Assembly: GCA_014281115.1 (NCBI GenBank)
Contig: JACONQ010000002.1
Location: 4,650,001 to 4,714,000, forward strand
Length of the DNA stretch: 64,000 nt
Direction of reading: 5' to 3'
Source of the DNA: Laburnicola sp. R22_1
Taxonomy: Eukaryota; Ascomycota; Dothideomycetes; Pleosporales; Didymosphaeriaceae
This document shows, piece by piece, positions 48,571 through 60,956 of this stretch. The notes below the pieces were generated by a model that was not told the DNA's origin, made no database searches, and saw only the letters and a list, made by a program, of their open reading frames with translations. Each line of letters starts with the position of its first letter. Position 1 is the stretch's first letter. The translations under genes and the position numbers were made by a program.

Positions 48571-49296
48571 AACATATAAATAACTTAAGTTTAAAGATAG
48601 CACTAAAGAGTGTATAGTTCTAAAAGCTATAATAATGTACTATATTTATTATTGTTTTAGTAGCCTTTAAAGTAAATACTAATTATAATTTAGTATAGTT
48701 AAATAATATACCTAATATCTTATATATATAATATTAATATATATAACTTACTTAGTGTAAATTTAATTTATTCTTACTACTACTACAAAGATAGTATATA
48801 TATTAACTCTACTAATAATTATACATAGATAAAAACTATAAAGTCTAGTATACTTATTAATTTTACTAACACTTATAATAATATAATAGCTAGTATATTA
48901 ATTATTAGAAAACTTCTTTAATAAACTATAATATACTATATAAAAGTAAGTTATTATAAAGTATATATACTTATAAACTTTATAGCTAATACTAATTATA
49001 TAAATATAAAAGTATATAGATTAGATAATTAGTATATATAGTACACTTTAGCTATAAATACTATAAAATTAAGTATAGTTTTGCTTAGTGCTATAATATC
49101 TAGAAGAGAAATATCGCAGACTATTTAGTATATAGTACAACGCTATAAGGGAAAGTTATTAGTGCTATAATATAAAGGCGTGTTAGAGTAACTTATTATA
49201 TATTTAATACTAGTTATATATAATTATATATAAAGTCATAACTGCTATTAATAATACTATTATATAGAATGCTTATTTTTGTTATTACCTTTTACG
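48571..49296. other. AT-rich sequence with family F fragment
   Basis: About 48960-49190 resembles the start of family F (CTAGAAGAGAAATAT near 49098, then CTATAAGGGAAAG). No gene. Confidence 0.45.
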
Positions 49297-49400
49297 TCTC
49301 TTTTTTAATTACTAAGCAGAGGGCTCTGCTTTTTTTTGTCATATTATTTAAGATAAAGGCCTTTAGTGTTCTACTCCAAGGTAGATAAAATAACGCTACA
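49297..49400 (-). repeat. family E terminal module
   Basis: Minus-orientation copy, well preserved, with the AGCAGAGGGCTCTGCT palindromic core at about 49314-49332. Confidence 0.8.
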
Positions 49401-49879
49401 TAGAATGCTAATAATATAATTATTATTATTTTATGAATATTTTATTACTACTACTATGTGCTAGATACTAAGTTATCGTGCCTTCTATTTTACTTCTCTC
49501 TATATAGTGCGGACTTAATCTTAGTTACAATCTTTATATAATAAAGATTTTTAATATATAAAGTTACCTAAGTATATAAAAAAATAACTATTACTAGAGT
49601 ACTTAAGGTGCATTTAGCGTATAAGTGTATATAGGCGTCCTATATATATATACTTACTAAAAGGTTTTCCTAATATATATTTCTAGATAATTAACACCTA
49701 TCTTTTAATCTTTTACTACCTTATTGCTAAATAATTAATAACTTAAATTTTTTACTTTACTTTACTTTATTACTATATTATATAATAAATTATATATATA
49801 TACTTTTACTTCTAATACTAAATAGCACTTTACTATTTTTTACTACTAACTTATTAACTCTATATATCTAGCTATATAT
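49401..49879. other. AT-rich sequence with family F fragment (reverse)
   Basis: 49435-49560 is the reverse of 22905-22995, and 49670-49840 resembles the reverse F copy at 20690-20870. No gene. Confidence 0.45.
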
Positions 49880-49982
49880 AGTATTATATTAACTATTTAG
49901 AGGTAGTATAATAAAGGCTTTTATTTTAAATAATATAATAAAAAAGTAGAGCCCCTACTTAGTAATTAAAAGAGCGTAAAAA
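49880..49982 (+). repeat. family E terminal module
   Basis: Plus-orientation copy, more mutated, followed 40 bp later by another plus copy. Confidence 0.7.
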
Positions 49983-50519
49983 CCTAGCTATTACTTTACT
50001 TATTTTTTATAGAAATTTTATGTGTGTGGCATTAATTAATCTACCTAGAGATAAGATAATAAAGGCTTTTATCTTAAATAATATAACAAAAAAAGCAGAG
50101 CCCCCTGCTTAGTAACTAAAAAGAGTGTAAAAAAGGTAATTATAAAAAAAAGATGCGTTTAAACTACTAAGTAAGCTTAGTAGTCTTAGCGCGCATAGCT
50201 TCTATATATAAAGTTAATTTACAAAAAGGCTATAGTTATAACTTTAGAGAAGAGATAAAACTTTAGCGTAATAATACCATAAGCTATCCTTTCTTTACTA
50301 TTCTAATTATTATAAATTAACTATCTAGATTATTGTAAATAATATAAGTTAATATATTAATAGATATATACTATTTCTTATAAGTAGTATAAGAGTAATA
50401 TATACTAGATACACTATTACTCTATTACTATATTAAGGTTATCCTTAATAAAATCCCTACTATTACTTTACACTCTACTATTTACTTAAGTATTAACTAT
50501 AAATTATCTAATACTAATA

Positions 50520-52390
50520 ACGTACTTTGCACTTAAGTCGATCATTCCATTGAGTCGATCACTTTGCCAAGACCCCACCAAGTTCTGTACTATTCACAAT
50601 AGTATAGAGTTAACACGAACTATTTTCGATAGTCTAAATAGGCCAATCTATTTAGAATCTACTTCTACAGGCTGCCTATAGGTTGTTTTGTTATGCCCAG
50701 GCTTGCCGCAGCGTCCACAGCGCCGTTAAGCAGATTCGCCTCCATTAGCGCGCACCCTCTTCTTCACCTTTTGCCTATCACTGCGCGCCCTAAACTCCTT
50801 TAGAGTGGCTAGCCGCTGGCCCTCTTTAGCTATAAGGACTCCTTCACACTGTACTCGCTTTCTTTTATATAATTTATATCGCGTAGCGGCCTTATTAGCA
50901 GCTTAAAGTTTAGCGTTGCGTTTAGTTATTAACACCAAAGAATGCCCTATCAGCTCAGCGCCTTTAACAAGCTTTTCTACCGCCTCAACTATATAAGTTA
51001 GGAAACTATCTATATGCCTTTAAATTCTCTGCTTAACTAGCGTCGATTGCGACCTAAGTTCTGTACTATTTCGCGAAGTTTACGACTTCTATATACTATC
51101 GCAAATAGTACAAAGTGGAGGCGTACGCAGGCGGACGTTAAGCTGCGATATTATAACTTCTGGGTTGTAGGGCACTAGGCCAGCACCTCAAAAGCCTCCT
51201 TTGATATTACTTTTAGTAATTAAAGCCTTAAAAGCAGCAATAAAGCAAGGTAGGAACTCGATTTTGGTGATGTGCGTGATGTGGTTGCGCATTAGATTCT
51301 TAGCTTAGCGCCTATACGCCTTCTTTAACGGCGCAAAATAACCCACGTTAAGTGGCTACAAGAGGTGCGACGAATATAGAGGCATACAGAGAGTAATAAT
51401 ATTACTCTTTTTACAGTAATCCTGAAATTCGAGTGAGTTGTGACTTTCGTGGCTATTAATAATGAGCAAACGTGCTCCACTAGTAGTACGCCTCTTTTTA
51501 TACTTATTAAAGTGCTTTAGCCATTATAGACTAAGCTTATTTGTTGTCTAGCCGTTCTTAGAGACTGCAATAACCTAATTATAATTTAGATCCTTCTCCT
51601 TATACCAGGCGGAGAGGTAGTGCTTGCCCCTAAAGATAATAAAGAGTGGGATCCACCACCCTATTGCGTTAATGCCTTAGATAACTATTGTTCACTCCCT
51701 ATTGCCCTACTGCACCTACTTTAGCTGTCCTTAACGCTCAGAGCCTGTAACTACCGCTCTAGTTAATATTATGCCTATTATAAAGCTAGACTTGTTAAAA
51801 TTGTAGGTGTCCTTATCCAGGATACTATACTTGGCCTTTATATTCTCCACAAGCCAGAACCAGCCTCGTATCACCTTAGAATCCTCCTGGAGGGCTCTCT
51901 TATAGTCGTACTTTCGATTAAACTTAACTTGAAGCTTTGGCTAGCGCTTAACAAAGTTATAAGGCCACCTCTGGCTAACTGGCTTGTAGTGGCGTGCAGC
52001 TAGTAAAGAATTGCCCATATCTTTTATGGCATTAAGCCGGGGCGGAAATCCTTGTGCGTCTAGGTTAAGTATATACTACACAATCACCTGCTTCTCTCTT
52101 ATAGTAAGTCTTATTTTGTTGAGTGCGTAGTCGCGTCTAAACGTCTTTCTAGCGCGTTAGTTGCTAAGTGTACTTTAAGAGACGTTATAGAGGGCTGTAG
52201 CGCATTGCTAAGAGAGTGTCGCGTCTTATTTAATAGCCTAGATCACAAGCTATATACGTACTTCTTTTAACGCTAGTAGTTTATTGTGTGGTTAAGGCAT
52301 CGCGTTGTACTATTGCTAATAGTACGTTTTAGTGGGGTCTTGGCAAAGTAATTAACTTAATAGAATAATTGACTCGAGTGCAAAGTACGT
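50520..52390 (-). mobile_element. pogo-like transposon family B, copy 2
   Basis: TIRs ACGTACTTTGCAC at both ends and TA duplications (50518-50519, 52391-52392). 1871 bp, uninterrupted. Shows the empty sites of C1 (about 50947) and C2 (about 51326). Confidence 0.94.
50648..52300 (-). pseudogene. family B transposase, copy 2
   Basis: From ATG 52300 to TAG 50648-50650 is exactly 551 codons without indels, with many TAG/TAA/TGA codons. Same domains as copy 1: psq HTH, CENP-B HTH, DDE_1 core, GLVPHDPEVV-like block (about 51160) and a C-terminal CCHC-like knuckle beyond an internal TAA at 50726. It is the best guide to the undamaged length of the family. Confidence 0.88.
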
Positions 52391-53060
52391 TATACTCGCT
52401 AATACTAAAAAGTATACACTAAAGTTTTATAATACTACTCTTAAGGTAACTATGCTAGAGTTCTGTTCTATTTATTAAATACTTATCTAGTGTAAAAGAT
52501 AGGTATACTTAACTATTTATAAGGTAGTCCTAATATACTAGTTAGGTTAATAGCTTATCTAGTTTGTAAAGAACTATAAGGTTAAATTCCTACTCTAGTA
52601 GGTGTAATTACTCCTTATTAGTAACAGAATTCTCTAGTAGGAGATATAAAAGAAGGATAATAAGATTTTTATTAACAAGCTCTAGTATAGTAAGAGTATT
52701 ATATAGATTTATAAGATTCTTCTAGCTATTATAGTAATGTTAGCTTATTTAAGTAAGTACACTGCGTAAGCGGCGTGTAAGCGCAGGTAGTTAATAATAC
52801 TAATAGTAATAATTTAGGTAGGCTATATATAGTGTAAGTAAATCTTATATAGGTAGAAAGCTTATAGGATATAGATAAAATGTAAATAAGTTTAAGACTT
52901 AAACTATTATCACATTATTAGGTAATATTTAAGATTAGTTTTTAATTAGAATTAGGTGCTATATATAGTATATATAACCTTCTATCTTAATTTACTTTAA
53001 CCTTAAACTAAAAAATAAGGTACAAAAGATATTTAGTAAGCTAATATAGAAATTCTATAA

Positions 53061-53448
53061 AATAAGTTTATATTTATATATTTGCTATATTTTTATTATT
53101 TATTTATTATAGTATCTTTTTCTTAGCCTTCCTAGATTATATAGCTATTTTTATATTTTTATATCTCTAGTAACTTCTATTAATTCTAGCCTATTACTTA
53201 TTATAATTACTTTAGTACTAAGAATTACTAATTTAGCTAAGTACTAAGTAGCTAAATTACTAAAAAGTAAATTATAACTTAAAGTTTATAGTGCCTAAAA
53301 TACTTTAGTGCTCTTTAATATAATATATTAAATTAGTTAAATCTATTTATAAACTATATAACTTATAGTTTACTACTATACTATTAGTAATATTAAAAAG
53401 TATTTGTCTTTTATAATACTAAGTCTAGGTCTACTTATTAGTACCTAT
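53061..53448. other. AT-rich stretch, nothing recognised
   Basis: RIP-like sequence between the E copy and the microsatellite. No gene. Confidence 0.5.
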
Positions 53449-53700
53449 ATTAATTTTATTAATTTTATTAATTTTATTAATTTTATTAATTTTATTAATT
53501 TTATTAATTTTATTAATTTTATTAATTTTATTAATTTTATTAGTTTTATTAATTTTATTAATTTTATTAATTTTATTAATTTTATTAATTTTATTAATTT
53601 TATTAATTTTATTAATTTTATTAATTTTATTAATTTTATTAATTTTATTAATTTTATTAATTTTATTAATTTTATTAATTTTATTAATTTTATTAGTATT
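53449..53700. repeat. 9-bp minisatellite (ATTAATTTT)n
   Basis: About 27 near-perfect units, changing to ATTAGTATT units next to the H2 border. The long open frame of repeated INF residues it creates is not a gene. Confidence 0.95.
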
Positions 53701-54550
53701 ATTAGTATTATTAGTAACGTATTAGACTATCGAGCTGGTTAGACTACTAAGCTAGTTAGTTTTTCTTAGTAATAATAACTTAAGATTCTCTATTAGTATT
53801 ATTACTACTAATACTATCTAAAAATATCTCTATAAGCATAATATCTAATTTAGAAGATAACTCTTTAGCGTTCTAATATGTTCTTATATTATGCCTAGTT
53901 TCTCTACACTTACTATATTAGTGTTGTGTTAAAGGTGCCTCTCTAGAGGCACTACTACTACGCGCCTTCTTAGATAAATTTGTCCTTATAGATAGACTTA
54001 TAGCTACCTAATCTACTACCTATTTAAAGTCTAGGGTGTCTTCTTACTAGATCCGCTTCCTTTTACGTAATTTTTACTTAGTTAACACCTCTATTTGCTT
54101 ATGTAGTTTTATAATCTAGCTTATTATTAATATATATTAGTGTGTAAAAGTCTTAGCACCCTTTATAAGTTATGCAAGCCTATTAGGGATAGTAATAAGT
54201 AATTTCCTAATAGATTCTATTACTAATTTTATCTAGGACCTAAGTTTAGCCGCGTTACTTAGGGTTTTAGACTACTAGAGTGCCTTAAGAAGAGGTTATT
54301 TTAGTAGGATGCGTATTTGCATGTCTAGGCTTAATAGAATAAGGCTAGATGCCTTAAAAGCCTATTTATAGTTTTCTAGTGTAAATATATTACAAAACGC
54401 ATTATAAAAGGCTAGGAGAAAGCCCTCTTTATTAATATAGTAGACGCGTTTCCTTACTAAGTCCTAAATATATTAAAAGTACTTTAGCTTTAATAGTGCA
54501 AAATAAACTATATTAAGTAGCTAGAGAATATACAATAAATGCGCTAGTAT

Positions 54551-54865
54551 TATCAGATAGATAGTCTCTATAAATTACTATAATTTTACTATAAATTCTA
54601 GTGGGTAGGTGTGTATGATTATATGGCCCCTTATAGTGGTAATTAGTGTAAATCACAGTAATTTCACTGTGAAATACACTGAGGCTAGCGCACCACTGTT
54701 TTGCACTGCCCCTGTACTATCCCAAATAGTACTAGTGTGTCTTGGCACTAGATAGATACTTCTCGCGATAGCCGAGCTTCTCTAGGAAGAACAAGGAAAA
54801 AATATCAATTAATTAACTATACCACTTCTCATCTTATCTTATTAAGAATACCCCTATATCTGACA
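54551..54865 (-). repeat. solo LTR inside H copy 2
   Basis: 315 bp flanked by AGTAT on both sides (54546-54550, 54866-54870). On the minus strand it begins TGTCAGATA and ends TATCTGATA (CA mutated to TA), so the TG..CA ends and 5-bp duplication of an LTR. H1 shows the empty site. It is GC-richer than its surroundings. Internal dyads: TCACAGT-N6-ACTGTGA (about 54654) and GTACTAT-N5-ATAGTAC (about 54715). No internal retroelement sequence remains. Confidence 0.85.
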
Positions 54866-54989
54866 AGTATATAGAGCGTTAGAATTTTCTATTCTAGATA
54901 GTAGTTTTTATAATTCTAGGATTAGTAACTCTTATAGCTATCTAGAATTAGCAGTCTTTATAATCTTACCTAGCGCGCCTTTATATATA

Positions 54990-56830
54990 ACGTACTTTGC
55001 ACTCGAGTCGAACTCTCTATTAAGTCGGACACTTTGCCAAGACCCCACTAAGTTCTATACTATTCACGATAGTATAGAGTTAATATAAACTATTTAGAAT
55101 CTACTTCTATAAGCTATCTATAGGTTTTTTTATTATGCCTAGGCTTGCCGCAGCGTCCACAGCGCCGTTAAGCGAATTCGCCTCTATTAGTGCGCACCCT
55201 CTTCTTTGCCTTCTTGCCATTACTACGCACCCCAAAGTCCTTTAGAGTAGCCAGTCGCTGGCCCTCTTTAACTATAAGGACTCCTTCTTACTGCAATCGC
55301 TTTCTTTTATATAATTTACCTTGTGTGGCGGCCTTATTAGCAGCTTAAAGTTTGGCGTTGCGTTTGGTCATTAATACTAAAGAATGCCCTATTATCTTAG
55401 CACCTTTAACAAGCTTTTCCATCGTCTTAACTATATAAGTTAGGGAACTATCTATATGCCTTTAAATCCTCTACTTAACTAGCGTTAATTGCGACCTAAG
55501 TTCTATACTATTTCGCGGAGTTTGCGACTCCTATGTACTATCGCGAATAGTACAAAGTGGAGGCGTATGCAGGCGAACGTCAAGCTGCGATATCACAGCT
55601 TCTAGGTTGTAGGGCACTAGGCCAGCACCTTAAAAGCCTCCTTTAATATTACTTTTAGTAAACGAAGCCTTAGAAGCAGCAATAAAGCAAGGCAGGAACT
55701 TAATTTTAGTAATGTGCGTGATGTGGTTGCGTATTAAATCCTTAGCTTAGCGCCCATACGCCTTTTTTAAAGGCGCGAAACAGCCCACATTAAGTGGCTG
55801 CAAGAGGTGCGACAAATGCGAGGGCATATAGAGGGTAATAATATTGCTCTTCTTACAATATTGTTTGAATTCGGACAAGTTATGACTCTTATGGCTGTTA
55901 AGAATAAGCAAATGTATTATGCTAATAACACGCCTCATTATATACTTATTAAAGTGCTTTAGCTACTATAGACTAAGCTTATTTGTTGTCCAGCCGTTCT
56001 TAGAGACTGCAATAACCTAATTATGAGGTAGATCCTTCTCCTTATACTAGGCGGAGAGGTGGTGCTTGCCCCCAAAGATAATAAAGGGTGGGATCCACCA
56101 CCCCGTCGCATTAATGCCTTGGATAACTGTTGTCCACTTCCTATTGCCCTGCTGCACCTGCTTTAGCCGTCCTTAACGCTTAGAGCCTATAACTACTACT
56201 CTAGTTAATATTATGCCTATTATAAAGCCTGCTTTATTAAAATTGTAGGTCCTTATCTAGGATACTATGTTTGGCCTTTATGTTCTCTACAAGCCAGAAC
56301 TAGTCTTGTATTACCTTAGAATCCTCCTAGAGAGCTCTTTTGTAGTCGTACTTTTAATTAAACTTGGCTTTAAGCTCTAGCTGACGCTTAACAAAGTTAT
56401 AAGGCCACCTCCAGCCAACTAGCTTATAGTGGCGTGCAGCTAGTAAAGAATCAGTCATATCTTTTATAGCATCGAGCCGAGGCGGAAATCCTCGCACGTC
56501 TAGGTTAAGTATATGCTCCACAATCGCCTGCTCCTCTCTTATAGTAAGTCTTATTTTGTTAGGTGCGCAGTCGCGTCTAAACGTCTTTCTAGCGCGTTAG
56601 TTACTAAGTGTACTTTAAGAGACGTTGTAGATAGCTGCAGCGCGTTACTAAGAGAGTGTCGCGTCTTGTTTAATAGCCTAGATTGCAAGCTGTATACGCG
56701 CTTCTTTTAATACTAGTAGTTTATTATATAGTTAAGGCATCGCGTTATACTATTGCTAATAGTACGTTTTAGTGGGGTCTTAGCAAAGTGTCTAACTCGA
56801 TGGAGTGTCCGACTCGAGTGCAAAGTACGT
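54990..56830 (-). mobile_element. pogo-like transposon family B, copy 3
   Basis: TIRs ACGTACTTTGCACTCGAG at both ends, TA duplications (54988-54989, 56831-56832), 1841 bp. Inserted in H copy 2. Confidence 0.94.
55090..56740 (-). pseudogene. family B transposase, copy 3
   Basis: Same layout as copy 2. Near 55747-55938 reads LILNSHKSHNLSEFKQY and LLQPLNVGCFAPLKKAY, here with Gln retained where copy 1 has a stop. A 2-bp deletion near 56249 breaks the frame. Catalytic Asp positions read Asn in LILNSH and PLNVGCF. Confidence 0.87.
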
Positions 56831-57708
56831 TATGTTAAAGTACTTTAATTATGCAACTTTAAGTTTATTATTTATCTAGCTATTATTAGAGATAGATAGC
56901 TTCTAATTGCAGAGAATATTAGCCTCCTTATACTATACTAAGATATAGACTCGCCCTTTATAGATAATAAATAGCAGGATAGTATATCTAGTAGTGTAGA
57001 TGCTTTAGATAACTATTACCTACTTCTAATTATCTAGTTAAACTATTATTAGTTAAGTATGTCTTTCTAAACCTATTGTAACTTTTATTAAGCTAATAAC
57101 TTCTATTTAGAAGCCTATCTTATTAAAGTTATAGACATCCTTATCTAGTACACTATAGCTAGCTTTTACATCCTCTATAAGCCAAAACTATATATTTATT
57201 ACCTCTAGATCCTCTAATTATATCCTCTATAAATTCCTCGCTTAATTTTAGACTATTTTTAGCTTAGGCGTACGCGATATAAAGCGTTTACTCTAATTTA
57301 CACCTATAGGGCCTCTATATCTAATAGCTAGTAGTTTATTAGCTATATCTTCTATCTTATAACACTAGAGTGCAAATCCTCGCAAATTATGGTTAAGAAT
57401 ATATTAGATAAGCGTCTGCTTTTTAGTTGCAGTAGGAAGGCCTATATTAGGGTAGGTATTTACTTTAGATTAAATTCTATTATATTAATTAGTAAGGGTA
57501 GATATTAAGATATTATACGCGTTAGTGGTACATTATAGGCTTAAAAATTGCTTTTCTTAATAGGCTTAAAGGACAAGATTAACTTTGCCTTCTTTATTAG
57601 ATAATAACGCGTTGTGTTATTAAGACATTGTTAGAAAGTGTGGTGGTAATAATCTTAGCAACACTAACTAGCTTAGTAGTCTAACTAGCTCGATAGTCTA
57701 AGATGTTA

Positions 57709-58690
<982 letters not shown>

Positions 58691-58910
58691 CTTATATAAT
58701 ATTATTTTAAATAATACATTATAAAAAGTAAAACTATTTACTTAGTAATTAAAAAGAGTGTATAAAGGTAATTATAAAACTGTAATTTTATATATATTTA
58801 AATAAATAACTTCTTTTTTATACTCTTTGTAATTACTAAGTAAAAGACTCTGCTTTTTTATATAAAAGTCTTTACTACTCTACCTCTAGGTAGATTTAAT
58901 TAACGCTATA
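58691..58910. repeat. fold-back of two family E modules
   Basis: A truncated plus module (about 58728-58795) faces a minus module (about 58820-58910), forming an imperfect inverted repeat. Confidence 0.6.
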
Positions 58911-58924
58911 TATATTTAAATATA

Positions 58925-59200
58925 AATAATAAATTAGACTATTAAGTAGATTAGTTTTTCTTAATAATACTAACTTAGAATTCTTTCTTAGTATTATAAC
59001 TACTAATATTATTTAAAAAATTTAAGCGTAATATTAAAATTATAAAATAACTTTTTATATTACATTTAGTTTCTTTTATATTTACTATATTAGTATTATA
59101 TTAAAAGTATTTTTTTAAAAAAACTACTACTTTATACCTTTTTTAATAAATTTACTTTTTAAATAGTGGTATAGTTTCCTAATTTATATAATTTTTACTT
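58925..59200 (-). mobile_element. family H fragment, heavily mutated
   Basis: Similar to the left end of H copy 2 (53720-54075): TTAGACTATTAAG, then TTAGTTTTTCTTAATAAT. The right part of the element is missing. Confidence 0.6.
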
Positions 59201-59209
59201 ATTTTATAT

Positions 59210-59513
59210 AGTGTTAATTAAATATATCTAGAAATAAAATAATAAAGACTTTTATCTTAAATAATATAATAAAAAAATTTAAGACTTCTACTAGTAATTA
59301 AAAAGAGTTTAGAAAGGATAATTATCTTAATCTACTTTAACCTTAAACTAAAAAAAAAAGAAATTTAGTAAGCTAATCCTAGTTATTTTATTTTTATTTT
59401 TTATAGCTTTATATAGCATTAATTTATCTATTTAGCAGTAGAATAGTAAAGACTTTTATCTTAAATAATATAATAAACAAGCAAAGCCCTTTGCTTAGTA
59501 ATTAAAAAGGTAT
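59210..59513 (+). repeat. family E fragments (two terminal modules)
   Basis: Plus modules at 59210-59320 and 59413-59510. Between them lies an A-rich tail matching 19150-19210, so the first is an internally deleted E copy. The retrotransposon at 59514 starts right after the second. Confidence 0.65.
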
Positions 59514-59660
59514 TGTGGTGGAATAAACTCCATCACACGGGTCACGTGGTAAGCCGGTGCCCGATTGGCTCTTAAGAATTTAATAGATGGTTTCTTTCTT
59601 CTAGCACATATAACTTAATCTATCTTTCTACTAAGTCTTAATTAGGACTAGGTTCTCCCA
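59514..59660 (+). repeat. candidate 5' LTR
   Basis: TGTGGTGG at 59514 to CTCCCA at 59660, just before the primer site. Contains GGTCACGTGG at about 59541. Short (147 bp) and unconfirmed, since the 3' LTR is outside the window. Confidence 0.5.
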
Positions 59661-59666
59661 TAAAAT

Positions 59667-59689
59667 TGGCGACTGACTCGCGACTCGAA
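59667..59689 (+). other. tRNA primer binding site
   Basis: Starts TGG (complement of CCA), then reads as discriminator, 7-base acceptor strand (GACTGAC), 5-base T-stem strand and ACTCGAA, the complement of the T-loop TTCGAGT. The match to tRNA architecture spans 23 bases. A discriminator G would fit a serine tRNA; that is a guess. Confidence 0.75.
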
Positions 59690-59929
59690 CCTCCAAAACC
59701 TTGACCTTGGGAAGGCCATCGCATTAGTACTCTAATATGGACGAGTAGTATTGCCTAAGAAAAAGACAAGATAGAACAATAGCAACGCACAGTAGTGTGC
59801 GGAATAGCGTATACTAGGGATAGAAAGAAACCCTAAAAGAGAGTTACGAGCGAAATTAGGCGCAACTAAGCACAGCGCTAATCTTAAAATAAAAATACAA
59901 TCTAAGCTTTCATTAGCTACCGCACTAGC

Positions 59930-60345
59930 CCTTATTAAACCGCACTACTAAGCATAAATAATAAATAATAAACACTAATAATCCTAGTATATGCACAAAT
60001 TAGATATAGAGTGTAGGCTCTAGGACTAGACTAGACTAGACTAGCACTAGACTAGACTAAGACCTAGACTAGAAAATAACCAGAACTAGGCACTAAATAA
60101 CTCTTAGAGTTGGAACATCGAGCCTCTAGAAACGAATAATAAATACTAATAATCCTAGCATATGCACAAATTATGCATAGAGCGTGGGCTTTAGGACTAG
60201 ACTAGACTAGACTAGCACTAGACTAAACTAAGACCCAGACTAGGAAATAACTAGAACTAGGCACTAAGCGACTCTTAGAGTTAGAACATCGAGTCTCTAG
60301 AAACATATAACAAAAAATAATAACTCTAGCATACACATAATATTA
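59930..60345 (+). repeat. tandem repeat in retrotransposon leader
   Basis: A unit of about 161 bp occurs at about 59960 and 60120, with a diverged third start near 60310. Each has AATCCTAG, ATATGCACAAATTA and a run of GACTA pentamers. Confidence 0.75.
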
Positions 60346-60956
60346 TGCGCAAAGTATAGGCCTAGGCATAAGAAGTATAAAAATAGAACAAAAACAGAAG
60401 TCTAGATTAAGAAGTAGTTAGAACTAGGCGCCAAAAGACGCTTAGAGCTAAAATTACTCTGCTAGGACTAGACAACTAAGCAAATATAAATAGACAAGAA
60501 CTAAGAATAGACCAGGGCACCTAGACTTAGACTAAGGAAAGAACTAAAGCTAGACACCACATTACCCTTAGAATCCAAAACTAAGGCGGAGTTAGAGAAA
60601 GCTAAGAGATAATAATAAGTATAGGTGCGCAGAGGCAGAAATAGAAAAAAAAAGAACCAGAATACTAACTCTGACTACCTAAGAAACTAACTAAATAACT
60701 AGCAATAATAATGTTCGCCACTAGAAGACTAAATAACTATTAGTAATTCTAGTTAGAGGGCCTAGATTATGGCGGGATGCGTGAGTTCCTTAACGTTCTA
60801 GCACTTAGGAAGTGTAAGAACCCAAGCCTAAAATCTCCTTAGGCTGTTAGTTTTGCAAAAATAATAAGCTTAACTAATAAGGGTATCTATACACTTACTA
60901 GAGAGTCTCCGCCCCTTATAAAAAGCTCCTCGCGAGGATCTAAAGGAAAAGCACTA

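Larger units (their letters stand above)
50021..53060 (+). mobile_element. family E repeat, copy 2, interrupted by B copy 2
   Basis: Starts with the E terminal module (50021-50135) and is colinear with 16826-19205 through its A-rich tail near 53010. B copy 2 is inserted at a TA (50518-50519). It lacks the F insertion of copy 1. No gene can be read. Confidence 0.65.
53793..57628 (-). pseudogene. H copy 2 transposase, broken
   Basis: Starts at the same ATG as H1 (57628) and runs to about 53793 by alignment with H1; its end is uncertain. Interrupted by B copy 3 and by the solo LTR. Much more mutated than H1, with stops in every frame. Identified by similarity to H1. Confidence 0.75.
53717..57706 (-). 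mobile_element. pogo-like transposon family H, copy 2, with two insertions
   Basis: Inverted ends start ACGTATTAGACTATCGAGC at 53717; the right end, read inward, starts ACATCTTAGACTATCGAGC. TA duplications at 53715-53716 and 57707-57708. Colinear with H1 except for the solo LTR (54551-54865) and B copy 3 (54990-56830); about 1.83 kb without them. H1 provides both empty sites (GGTATATAGAG and CCTTATATACGC). Confidence 0.9.

Noticed and set aside
53404..53742. Long open frame of repeated Ile-Asn-Phe
   Set aside because: It is the translation of a 9-bp minisatellite; no start context, no conserved protein.
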